A stretch of DNA of 30,904 nt from Perkinsus chesapeaki. Taxonomy: Eukaryota > Perkinsozoa > Perkinsida > Perkinsidae. A program made the position numbers and the translations under genes. Positions within the stretch are counted from its first letter, which is position 1. Each line of letters opens with the position of its first letter. A model generated the notes under the pieces. It saw nothing but the letters and a program-made list of their open reading frames with translations. It was not told the DNA's origin and made no database searches. Positions 21,169 through 30,904 of the stretch are shown here, piece after piece. The DNA lies in contig JAAPAO010000430.1 of the NCBI GenBank assembly GCA_013115145.1, positions 1 to 30,904 of the forward strand, read 5' to 3'.

Positions 21169-23851
21169 TTATTCTCTAACATTAACAATTATTGGTATAT
21201 CAACAACATTCACCCCTCCCTCCTCTTCCTCCTCCTCATCAGTATCATCATCTGTTCCCAGTGCATCATACAATGCTGACCTCTTAGCTGCCAATGCCTC
21301 ATCTAACTCCTTTAAGTGTTCCCTATTGATAATAATGGTTAATATATCTTTATTATTAACCTCCTCCTTATTACTTAACATATTCTAATTCCTTATGTTT
21401 TTCCTCTATCCGTTTCCTCTGTAACTTTACCTTCTCTTTTCTTCTATCCTTCCTCATTCTCCTATCTGTTTCAGCAGCCTACCAACAACAGCACTAACAA
21501 CAACAGACCAATAGCGTAATGAAGAAGATATTAACCTCATATTGTTGTAGCATAGATGTAGATGATGATGATGATGTTGTAGTAATAGGTGGTGCTGGTA
21601 ACCTTAGTGATGGTACCTAGTAGTAACATTATATAACCTTTACTAGGTATGTTATACTGTGGTGGATGATGATGCTGCTGCTGTTGGATCCTTAACCATC
21701 GTTACCCTTTCTGAAGCTACATCACTTGTTACTTCATCATCATCAGGTGGCGCAGCAGCAGCAGGTGCAGCCATAACATCAACAGGTCGTCTACATTAAT
21801 ATTAGTATTATCCATATTATTATTATTACCCATCCATTAGCTCCCATATAGGCACTTCACCTTTACCAATGCCAATTAAACTATTAGCTATGCTACCACC
21901 ACGACAACGACGACGAGGGCGACGACGAGGACGAGGCTGATGAGGTTGATGATGTTGATGGCTACTAGAATAACAACAACAACAGTGGAGATAATATACT
22001 GACTGTTGAATGAGCGCATCACCACAAGTAGCACCAGTAGTAGTAGGTTTACATATCTATATTATACTCATTACTAATATCATTATTGTTATAACTACCT
22101 CATTATCATATACTAAATCCCCATCATCATCATCATCATCATCATCTTCTGTGGTAAAACGTAGACTAGAGCCACTTCTAGTAAAGAAGGGGGAGGGGTG
22201 ATGATGACAGGTGATGGTGGTATTATGTACGGGGTACCCTACTGTAGGGGTAGTATTAACAGCAGCAGCAGCAGATACACCATTATCATAGCAACAACAC
22301 TTATGATGGTGTTGATGTTGATAGGAGGAAGATGAAAGTGATGATGATGAAGGTGATGATGATGATGTTGTTGAATGATGATGAGACTGCTGGTGCTGTG
22401 TATGACTTGGTATGTCGGCAGCAGCAGCAGCAGTTGAACTGGTATTAGGGTTATACCCTTCTTCCCCTTCACTCTTCATAGTATTATGTATATATGCCGC
22501 CCCCGCCCCCGCCCCCGCCGCTGTTGTAGTGATAAGCTGTGATAGGCTGATAAGTGGTATTAATAAGTAGTATTATTATCAGTTAACTTACTCATCCCTA
22601 ACACTATCAATACGTTGCTCTTGTGCCTTACCACTAAACAGCAGTATTATTGATGATAACCACTACAATAATCTACTTACAATACATCCAATTTATCATT
22701 TAACCTCTTCTCCATTGCCTCTAGTACAGGTTGTAATGATTGCATGAATAGCATACCATAACAATAATAATCAATATCACCATTCGCAGCTGCTGCCGCT
22801 GCTGCTGCGGTTGGTGGTGCTGGTGATGGTGTAATAGAATCTATTGAGGTATTCCTGGTATGCTGTATAATGGCAGCAGCAGGTGGTGGTGGTTGAAGTG
22901 CAGCAGCAGCTACTAATCCACGCTGGCATGTTTGATGATGATGATGAGGGATTGGCTAAGTAGCAAGTATAATAATATGAATGATAATAATAATATGTTT
23001 ACTTGGTCATTGGTATAACTTCTAGTCACAGGATAATAAGATACACTACCACTATTATGTGACGATGCTGCTGTGGCCGGTGATGATGATGATGATGATG
23101 ATGCTGGTGTTGTTCTCATTAATACTACACCACCACTACCACTACTAAGTGTTAGACCATCAATAACAGCAGCAGCTGCAGCATTAGCTGTTGATGGTGT
23201 TGTCCCTCCTCCTCCTGCTACTGCGGGTCTCCTCCCTCTAAGTGGTAATGACCTTGTTGATGATGATGTAGTAGATACACTACGTACTACTACCTACTAT
23301 CATAACAGTTAATAATAACAGTATATTCATAACAACATTACATTATTATTATTGCTAGTACTCAAGTCATAATAAGCTGGTGGTGATGATGATGCTTGTT
23401 GTTGTTGTTCTTCTGGTATATGACTACTACTATTGCTAACACTACCAATATGCCTTGGTAATATGATCCCATGATGATGATGTTCACTTGTTGATGATGA
23501 TACAGATAATAATGATGTACTAGCCCCTAAGGCTGTGCTACATGCAGCAGCTGCCGCCGCCCCTGATGCTGTTCTTGTAGATTCACGTACAGTATATGTA
23601 GTAGTAGCAGTAATACCGCCCCCGCCGCCGCCCCCACCACTATCAACAATACTAGATGTTATACTTGATGTAGCTGTTGTTGTTGTTGGTATGAGGTGAT
23701 GATTATGATGGGTATTATTATTATTGGGCGTATTATCACCAGAGATTGACCGTGTCATTGGGCTACTAGGATTGTTGTTGTTGTTATAAAACACAGATGA
23801 TGATTGAGGCGCTGGTGGTGGTGATACACCATACCCATACAAGTGATGCAT
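21169..23851 (-). CDS. Low-complexity protein with basic coiled-coil C-terminus
   Basis: The likely start is MHHLYGYGVSPPP (23851). About ten exons of low-complexity sequence follow, with runs of Asn, Thr, Gly, Ala, Ser, His and Asp. Between them are less biased segments: SVSYYPVTRSYTND, QSLQPVLEAMEKRLNDKLD (helical, dimer-like), CKPTTTGATCGDALIQH, GGSIANSLIGIGKGEVPIWE and RRPVDVMAAP. The C-terminus is basic and helical (RRMRKDRRKEKVKLQRKR, then EHLKELDEALAAKRSAL), resembling a bZIP-like or plain coiled coil, and ends with an acidic stretch at TAA 21171-21169. The last splice join near 21330-21390 does not phase cleanly. No family is recognised. A nuclear regulatory role is possible but unproven. 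Confidence 0.55.
22498..22524 (-). repeat. G-rich repeat, possible G-quadruplex
   Basis: The minus strand carries GGCGGGGGCGGGGGCGGGGG, three G5 runs separated by single C. It can be read in frame as alternating Ala and Gly between DLSQLITTT and YIHNTMKSEG of the low-complexity gene, so it is probably exonic. Such spacing favours a DNA or RNA G-quadruplex. Confidence 0.65.
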
Positions 23852-24405
23852 TATATAAGCTATTATATATAGCAAAATGCAATAATAAGAACAAGAAAGA
23901 TTGTTAGTGATGTATACTAGTAACAACGAGGTGGTGGTGGTGGTTATGATATTATTATGTAACAGCAACAACTCAACAACATCATATACTCATTATTTAT
24001 CGTATAGTGAGACGATGTCGCTATCAATAATAGTGATACTAATGGTGGAAGAGGGAGGGGTTATTGTTATCACACATTGATATCAGCAGCAGCAGTAGTA
24101 GTAGCAACACGAGTAATGGTAGTATTATCAATAACGTATGAGGAGAACAATAACATTAATAAGGCACTCCACTGGTGGATATAGGATTATATCTTTATTA
24201 TCAACAGTATTAAACTAAGGATTAGGGTAGTGAGGTATATAACTATGGGATTGATGTATAACTTCCATTGCTACTGCTGCTGCTGGTGGTGGTATTAGTA
24301 TGTATTGCTAATACAAGTTGAGTAGTATAATGTAATAATAGTATTCATTAACGTACTAGTATTATTATGATACATAATATTAACTTGAGTAGTATCACTT
24401 ATGAG
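23852..24405. other. Intergenic region, nucleoporin 3' end to next promoter
   Basis: This 554-bp gap has AT-rich sequence with CAG and GCT triplet runs (24085-24110, 24270-24290) and no supported gene. An open frame on the minus strand extends upstream of the chosen start at 23851 to 23971, so a longer hydrophobic N-terminus of the low-complexity protein cannot be excluded. Confidence 0.5.
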
Positions 24406-27400
24406 CTAGCCACGACGTTTTACACGTAATATTCTTCTACCAGCTTTACCCGTAGGTTGAGCACCGAATGGATTTGGGCTACTACTACTACCAGCAGCAG
24501 CAGCACCAGCATTAGCTGTTGTACCTATTAATAAGAATACATATAATATTACTACTATTGTTACTACCCGATGCTTGTGTTGGCATAGAGAAGGTTGATC
24601 CACTACCACCAAACATACCTCCTCCTCCTCCACTACTACCAGGTAGAGCATTGCCAAATATACTACCACCAGCTGCTGCTGCTGCTGCTGGAGTAGGAGA
24701 AGGAGCAGAGGTTGTTGTTGTAGTATCTATGGCTAATGATAAAGCATCATCAAGTATTATAAACCTATTACTGTTATTGTTAGTACCAAACATAGAGGAG
24801 GCAGAGGCAGCATTACCAAAGATACCACCACTGTTTGTAGTATTACCAAATAGATTACCTATTTATTAAATAAGGTTACCATACTGTCATACACTACTAC
24901 TACCTTGGGGCTGTTGTTGTGGGGTGGTAGTACTACCAAATGGACTAGCACCAAACATACTGCTACTACTACTACTCTGTGGGACAGTACCAAAGATAGT
25001 ACCTTATACATAATATGGTCATAATATATATAGTATTATTACTACTACCAGATGAGGAGGAGGAAGATGCTGCTGCCGGCTGCTGCTGCTGGAATATACT
25101 GCTACCTGTTGTAGAACCAAAGATGGATGATGATGGAGCACCGAATAAACCACCACCACTAGCACTAGTAGAGGATGCTGATGATGGAGCACCGAATAAA
25201 GAACCTGATAAAGTTAGGTATAAAGCTGGAGCAAGAAGAGGAGGAAGCCTACTACCTCCACCACTACTTCCTGTTGATTGCTGTTGTTGTTGAGATATAC
25301 CGAATATACTAGTACTACCTACTCCAGACCCTCCTCCTCCTCCTCCACCACCAGCACTACTACTACCAAACATACTACTACCACTACTACTGCTAGGTAC
25401 ACTGAATATACTGCCACCAGTAGTGCCAGTTGGTGTAGTAGAACTACTACCAAACAAACTGCTGCTGTTAGAGGGTTTATCAGTAGCAGTAGGTAGGGAG
25501 AAGATTGAAGAAGAAGAAGAACCAACAGATGTGCTAGTGTTATTGGTAGTGGCAGTGTTGGCAGCACCGGCAGCAGCACTACCAAATATACTAGTAGATG
25601 ATGGAGTGGTAGTAGCATTACCAAATATACTAGTACCTAATATAATAATATATACTACAAGGCGATACGTAAATCATTACTTGGTTTGGTAGCATTATCA
25701 GTATCATCTTTAGCAGTAGTATTACCAAATATACTACCACCACTAGTGGCCGGTGTACTAGTAATATTACCAAATATACTACCACCACTAGTGGCCGGTG
25801 TACTAGTAATATTACCAAATATACTACCACCAGTAGATGATGATGATGAAGAGGATGTAGCACTAGTACCAAATATACTACCAGTATTACTACCAGTAGT
25901 GTTTGATATGTTACCAAATATGCTACCGGCGGTGGAACCTAATATGGTCGAGTTACTGTACCTAGATATACCATAATTAGTATTACTCTTATTATCACCA
26001 CCGGATAGAGCTGCTGATGCTGATGCTGCTCCACTACTAAAAATACTACTACCACTACTGCTGCTGCTAGTAGACGATGCTGCATTACCAAATATACTAC
26101 CATCTAAAGAGGGATGATGTTGGTAACCTACTTGTCGATATTCTACCTGTGTTGCTTGGTTTCGTGGTCGATAATGAACCTTGAGTAAAGTTGTTGTTCT
26201 CCTCATCACTATCACTATCATCATCATCAGCATTAGGTGCAAAACCATCATCATCAAAGAAGTCAGCATCACTAACCTATACCCCATCAGTAGTTACTAG
26301 TATTATAATTATTATCAATAGTACTATAGTACCTTAGTTGGATCACCCCATATAAAGCCACCAGTCTTAGGAGGAGAAGAGTCTTCATTAGTATCCACCT
26401 CCTTCTTATTCTTCTTCACCTCAGCTGCAGCTGCTGCTGTCGTTGTTGCTGTTGTTGTTGTCGTCGGTTTATCCTCCTTGTTAACTGCTGTTACCTCCTC
26501 TACACTACTATCCTCATCATCATCAGGTCTAGTCCTTTTTCCCTTCTTATCACCAACTGGGGCAGGGGGTGCGGGTGTAGTATTAAATATAGATGATGAT
26601 GCCGATGTATTGCCGAATATACTACTACTACCACTGCTACTAGTAGTAGAGGATGCAGGTGGTGGTGGGTTGGTGGGTGATGAGAATATAGATGTTGTTG
26701 TACTAGTGGCAGAAGCTGTTGGCTTTGAGGATGTGCCATCCTCATTAATACATTTATCATCCTTGGTAGCGGTTGATGGCAATGCAGCAGGAGCAGCAGT
26801 AGCAGCAGTATTACCAAATATACTACCACTACCACCGGTGACGGTTGTGGTACCAAATATACTACTACCACTACTAGTGGCAGGAGCAGTAGTGTTAGTA
26901 CCAAATATAGACGTTGTACCGCTACTACTACTGCTTGATGATGGTGATGACAATGCAAATATAGATCCTCCTCCTCCTCCTTGTCCTCCTCCTGCTGTGG
27001 TCTTACTCTAATATATAACAATATATATTATTATAATATATATATTACCTTCATATCACCCCCCTTATCCTCTCTGCACACTTCCTTAGTACTACTACTG
27101 CCTCCAATGCCTAGTGTACTACCATTACTCCCACTACCACCAGCATCACCGAATAGAGGGCCTGATGATGATATCTAATAGTACTTGTATTATATTATAT
27201 TACTTTTACTACTACTACTACCAAACATAGGTGAATGTGTTTCCTTAGTTTGTATACCCTCTGTTGTTGTTGGTAATGCTGCTACTGGTTGTTGTTCTTT
27301 ACCACTTCGTTCCCCTTCTTGTTTATATGATGATGCTATTAGTAGATCAGATAAGCTCTTCATTCCAGTATGTGTATTGCTATTATTCCTATTAATTGCC

Positions 27401-28636
27401 GGTGGTGGTCTACGTCTTCGTAATGGTCTTGGTGGTTTAGATATACCACCATCTATCCTCTTACTGTCATTTCCTCCACCACTTTCACTGCCTCCTCTAC
27501 TTCCTATTGCTGCCATCCTATCTAGATTAGCCATTATATTCCTAGATGTTGCTAATGCTCTATCCTGTGATGGTGTACTAGATAGTAGCATTGATGTATA
27601 CCTAGGCAATGTTGTCAGAGCCCCCCTTCTATTATCATATATACCACCACCAGTAGATGATGATGATAACCTACCACCCATACCAAAGGTATTAGTATGA
27701 GATAATGCAGCTGCTGGCGTGGATATACCAGCGAATCTAGATCCACTATTAGAGCCTAGTGTCATCCTTTTAGCGGGCTGCTGCTGTTGTTGATAGGTTG
27801 TCGTTGATGATGAAGATGATGTGGAGAGCCTATTATCCATATATCCATTACCATCACCATCCTCTATAGTGCTTGTATTAGGATGAGGTGATGATCTATT
27901 ACGTTTACGTTTGGTAATACCTACCATATATTAATGATATATATTTATCACTACTACTACTACTACTACTACTACTACCTGTAGTCGGCCTCTTATTAGG
28001 TGTACGTTTAGAATGACTACTTAGACGTGGTACTAATACTAAATCAGTATTGGATTCTGATTCCATTGTATTATCTATATAATGACGTAGTAAGTGTGGT
28101 ATATACTACCAATAATCTACCAATTACTACCCCTTCTAGTATCAGTAAATGGTTTAAAGTCAAATGTTGGTGGTGGGGAATCCTTCAATGCACCTGCTAA
28201 GATATTATAGTATATTAATAAATACTATTACATGATGAAGCGGTATCCTCTTTACATTCCTCATCTTCTGATATAGTATCCTCTTGATGATGCCCCTTCC
28301 TAGTTAATACAGATCTAATAGCATTAAATGGACGTGTTGCTATATTAACTATTCTACCAAACCTACCAAAATACTATATTAATATATAATAATATATATT
28401 ACCAAGTAGATTCATTATTATCCTCTACTCTAGTATCATGTACCCTATTATAAGGTGTAGTATGTCCTTGTTGTTGTTGCCTAGTCCGTAATATACGTCT
28501 AGTAGGTCCATGACCCTACTAACTATTATACCTCAACCCATATATCACTTATTACCTGTTCTTCCCTATGACCACTTAGACGAGGTAATCCAAGCTCTCG
28601 TGGACCCGGATAATCATCATCGTCTTCATATATCAT
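24406..28636 (-). CDS. Nuclear-basket FG nucleoporin, Nup153/Nup1-like
   Basis: The protein starts MIYEDDDDYPGP (28636). A spliced segment near 28340 (WFGRIVNIATRPFNAIRSVL) forms an amphipathic helix like the membrane-binding helices of Nup1, Nup60 and Nup153. Basic stretches follow (KRTPNKRP, GITKRKRNRSS). From about 27230 to 24600 come many FG motifs, mostly SIFG, LFG and MFG, spaced by Ser/Thr/Ala/Gly-rich linkers. In the middle lies a charged block with KKGKRTRPDDDED and GGFIWGDPTK. The C-terminus, NPFGAQPTGKAGRRILRVKR, recalls the basic importin-binding end of Nup153, Nup1 and plant Nup136. More than a dozen short introns are needed, including 32 nt (25637-25668) and 58 nt with a (GTA)9 donor (27921-27978). 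Stop TAG is at 24408-24406. FG and C-terminus are clear; the exact orthologue is inferred. Confidence 0.8.
25724..25813 (-). repeat. Two identical 45-bp tandem units in the FG region
   Basis: Units 25724-25768 and 25769-25813 are identical and a third, diverged start follows at 25814. Each encodes a 15-residue block containing GSIFGNITSTPATS, so one FG motif per unit. This is a recent in-frame duplication in the nucleoporin gene. Confidence 0.85.
27951..27978 (-). repeat. (GTA)9 microsatellite at a splice donor
   Basis: On the minus strand nine GTA units start exactly at the donor of the 58-nt intron 27978-27921 in the nucleoporin gene. The preceding exon ends in KRPTT and the next begins ITKRKRN. 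Each unit offers a GTAG donor. Confidence 0.7.
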
Positions 28637-28796
28637 AGTTAAAGACAACAACAACAGCACTGAGACGTATATGGTGTTCCTGCTGCCAATGCTGATGCAC
28701 ATTATTAATCGATCATCTGGGCGCGCGCTAGTAGCATTTGGTGGTTGGTGGTTGTTATGATGCCAGGTCCTTATTATTAGTGTATTGTTGTTGTAT
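28637..28796. promoter_or_regulatory. Divergent promoter region between nucleoporin and eIF3j genes
   Basis: Only 160 bp separate the two opposite ATGs. The centre has a GC-rich core, GGGCGCGCGC near 28719, in an otherwise AT-rich stretch, with TTGGTGGTTGGTGGTTG beside it. A shared promoter is inferred from position. I see no TATA box placed convincingly for either gene. Confidence 0.5.
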
Positions 28797-29830
28797 ATGT
28801 CGTCTAAACTAAACGATCAGTGGGATAGTGATAGTGATGATGATTGGGAGGCAGCTGATGCTGGATTAGATGATATTAAAACTGATAAGGAAGCCGCTGC
28901 TGAGAAAGCATTATCAGCAGCAGCAGCAGGTCCAACAACACCACAGGTAGTAGGGTTATTTAGGGTAGCAGGGACGATATATAATAGGTTAATAAAACAA
29001 AGAAGGTAGATAAGAGTGGACCTAAGGTTACTACTATTACTAAGGAATTTGATGCTGATGATGTACCATTGGATGATCCGGTAGCTGAGAAGGCACGACA
29101 ACAGAAGATGGTAGGATGGTAGTATTATAGTGGTATAATAATGGTTATAGATTGAGAAAGCTGATATGGAAAACATATGTGATGTATTTGGTGTATCATC
29201 ACCTGTTGATGATGATGCCTCACAAGAAGGTAATATGGTTGTATAATAATAAAGAATAATATTATATTAGGTGAAGAGCATGTTAAGATAAGGGAGACTA
29301 CTACTGTTGTTGAGAAAGATTCATTTGAAGAGTTACAGTTAAAGACTCTTAAGGACGTGGAACAGCTCAGTGAAAGGTAATAAAGATTGAGAGGGGGTAG
29401 TAGTACTGTTATTATTATTAACAGATGTGTTGGTAAACTAAATGATTGTCGTACTAAAGCAGCTGCATTCAATTTCATGCGGGATACATTACGTGGTATA
29501 GAGGGTAAGCTAGATCAAGATGAATGCACTAAACTTATTAAAGAATTACAAACATTAGTAACATCTAAAAAGCAAGAGAAGGTAATATACTCGAAGGCTG
29601 GTGGTGGTCATGATGATGTTAGGCTGAGAAGGATAGGAATCGTAAGAAACAAGCTACTGATGTATCACAAATGAAGAAGGGTGCTAAGGTAGATTATCAA
29701 GCTGAGATGGATATGATGTAATAATAATGTTATATTAATAATAATAAGTATCATTATTATTAGGTATGGTGAAGGTGGTGGTTATGAGGGTTATGATGAT
29801 GAGTATGATGAATATGCTGATTTCATGTAG
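28797..29830 (+). CDS. Eukaryotic translation initiation factor 3 subunit J
   Basis: Seven exons give a 258-residue protein, the usual eIF3j size: 28797-28946, 28988-29110, 29151-29229, 29271-29376, 29425-29581, 29623-29717 and 29764-29830. All six introns are 40-48 nt with correct phase. The acidic N-terminus contains the family WDSDSDDDWE; GPKVTTITKEFDADDVPLDD, FNFMRDTLRGI, KELQTLVTSKKQEK and the acidic GYDDEYDEYADFM end follow. eIF3j binds the 40S decoding centre and helps place eIF3 and mRNA. A Lys/Ala-rich linker (QMKKGAKVDYQ) precedes the tail. This is the cleanest gene model in the window and sets the intron rules used elsewhere. It faces the nucleoporin gene across a 160-bp promoter gap. 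Confidence 0.92.
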
Positions 29831-30070
29831 TAATAGCACCATAGTTCCTACTACTATTAACTTACTCCTCCTCCTCCTTCCTTAATAATTGTTATTATCC
29901 CTATAGGATATATAACTCGTAATACTTACGCTCTTACATAGACACATTATCCTAATAATCAATGCTACTACTACTAGACCATCACTTCATACTATTATAT
30001 TATTAGTTGTTGTGTTGTAATAATAAGTTATAGTAATAATATGGGGTGATAGTTTTACTATCATTAGAAC
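29831..30070. other. Short intergenic region
   Basis: The 240 bp between eIF3j and the trefoil gene contain ATT/AAT runs and a CTCCTCCTCCTCC pyrimidine stretch near 29866-29878. No gene or clear regulatory motif is seen. Confidence 0.5.
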
Positions 30071-30728
30071 ATGGCTAAGCAACAACAGGAAGCAGCAGCA
30101 GCACCACGTAGTGTCATACCATTCTTTGTTTTAATCATGGGTAATAATGTTACCATAATGACTATGTACTATAAATAATATTACTCATTAGTATCAATAT
30201 CGGTGATATATTTATATGATCCATGTAATGTAGAATGGTCTGATAGAATTGACTGTGGTTGGTCTGGTAGGATATATAATATTATGTATTATTATAATGT
30301 ATTATTATTAGCAGGTATAAGCCGTACTAGATGTGTACAAAGTGGTAAATTAGAAATGAATGGATATGATGGTATTATACAGATAGCAATGTAATATTAT
30401 ATAACCGTTCTTGTTGTTCTTCTTCTTGTTGTTGTTCTTGTTGTTGTTGTTCTTGTTGTTGTTGTATTATATAGTAATATAACCAGATACGCCGGAATAG
30501 CATTAGCAGCTGCTACATTACTACATTATCTCTCTGGATTCCCTAAAACATCATTATTGCTGTAATAATAATATTATTAACATGATATATATTACTATCA
30601 TCATTATTATTAGTTATCACGGTATAGCCTTATATATAGTTCATCATATCACTAGATGCTGTTATGATGGTAATGTTAGTGGTAATGTACCACATTGTTA
30701 TACAAAGGGAGTAGGATGGTTAAGATAA
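30071..30728 (+). CDS. Small membrane-anchored trefoil (P-type) domain protein
   Basis: Exon 1 (30071-30140) gives MAKQQQEAAAAPRSVIPFFV. With exon 2 it forms one hydrophobic segment, a signal anchor. Exon 2 (30192-30266) reads YDPCNVEWSDRIDCGWSG and exon 3 starts at 30315 with ISRTRCVQS. A last exon from about 30656 encodes CCYDGNVSGNVPHCYTKGVGW and stops at 30726-30728. Together these reproduce the trefoil pattern: Cys, R.DCG, IS...C, CCYD, VPxCY. Introns 30141-30191 and 30267-30314 phase perfectly; the final one does not fit a canonical GT-AG join. Trefoil domains bind glycans or sit beside glycosidases at the cell surface or in the secretory path. The protein would be about 90 residues, with a single domain. 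Confidence 0.65.
30409..30466 (+). repeat. TTG/TTC triplet repeat in the trefoil gene's last intron
   Basis: A 58-bp tract made only of TTG, TTC and CTT triplets lies between the exon with RTRCVQS and the exon with CCYD. It is almost free of A, so it may act as an extended pyrimidine-rich element. Confidence 0.6.
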
Positions 30729-30768
30729 ACATAGCCTACTTAGTAAACATGGTTAATACATCATCATC

Positions 30769-30793
30769 ATAGGCGCCACGGCCGGCGCCCTAT
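30769..30793. repeat. GC-rich hairpin downstream of the trefoil gene
   Basis: ATAGGCGCC and GGCGCCCTAT pair with one bulged G around a 6-base centre. It begins about 40 bp after the trefoil stop codon and stands out in a strongly AT-rich setting. Confidence 0.6.
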
Positions 30794-30830
30794 TATTAAG
30801 GATTGTTTCTATTATTATTAAAAAAGTATT

Positions 30831-30832
<2 letters not shown>

Positions 30833-30904
<72 letters not shown>
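30833..30904. repeat. (ATT)n microsatellite at the window edge
   Basis: At least 24 uninterrupted ATT units run to the last base of the window, so the full length is unknown. It is by far the longest pure triplet tract here. Confidence 0.95.

Noticed and set aside
21900-22500. Regular short repeats that might suggest a CRISPR or satellite array
   Set aside because: They are simple triplet runs (ATC, GCA, GAT) without spacers of constant length.
24512-27011. Long plus-strand and alternative-frame open frames rich in Leu, Pro and Val
   Set aside because: They are mirrors of the FG-nucleoporin exons; the same triplet-rich DNA stays open in several frames.

Overview
This is a gene-dense nuclear segment of a unicellular eukaryote. 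Every multi-exon gene is broken by very short GT-AG introns, mostly 40-48 nt and some about 30 nt. Intergenic gaps are usually 40-550 bp. Coding DNA and introns are both full of short CAG/CTG, GAT/ATC and ATT triplet runs. The products (CDK, nucleoporin, eIF3j, RING-H2, F-box) are eukaryotic. A protist, perhaps an alveolate such as a Perkinsus relative, is my guess from intron size and style; the sequence does not prove it. TAA, TAG and TGA all act as stops. I joined exons by eye from reading frame, intron phase and family motifs.

Layout. Bases 1-1219 hold no gene I can support. A long perfect-stem hairpin follows at 1220-1266. The plus-strand block then runs to about 18.4-18.7 kb. It contains: (1) a putatively lipid-anchored multidomain protein with a TIR-like region, an SH3/KOW-like module and a pseudokinase (1392-5035), probably continuing into an SH3-like, acidic C-terminal part (5089-6150); (2) an F-box protein with a SPRY-like region; (3) a phosphopantetheine adenylyltransferase fused to an HD-type hydrolase domain; (4) a membrane-anchored RING-H2 protein; (5) an intronless acyltransferase-3 family membrane protein; (6) a complete CDK; (7) a lysine-rich, probably nuclear protein.

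The strand switches convergently at about 18.7-18.98 kb. The minus-strand block contains a prolyl-tRNA-deacylase-like (YbaK/PrdX) protein, a second MGC-type acylated protein, a low-complexity protein with a basic coiled-coil end, and a nuclear-basket FG nucleoporin of the Nup153/Nup1 type. A divergent 160-bp promoter region at 28.64-28.80 kb separates the nucleoporin from eIF3j. A small trefoil-domain membrane protein follows, and the window ends in a long (ATT)n tract.

The genes form no metabolic operon. The strongest leads are the TIR-like/pseudokinase fusion, the PPAT-HD fusion, the split trefoil protein, the nuclear-basket nucleoporin and the micro-introns, some possibly only 19-22 nt.
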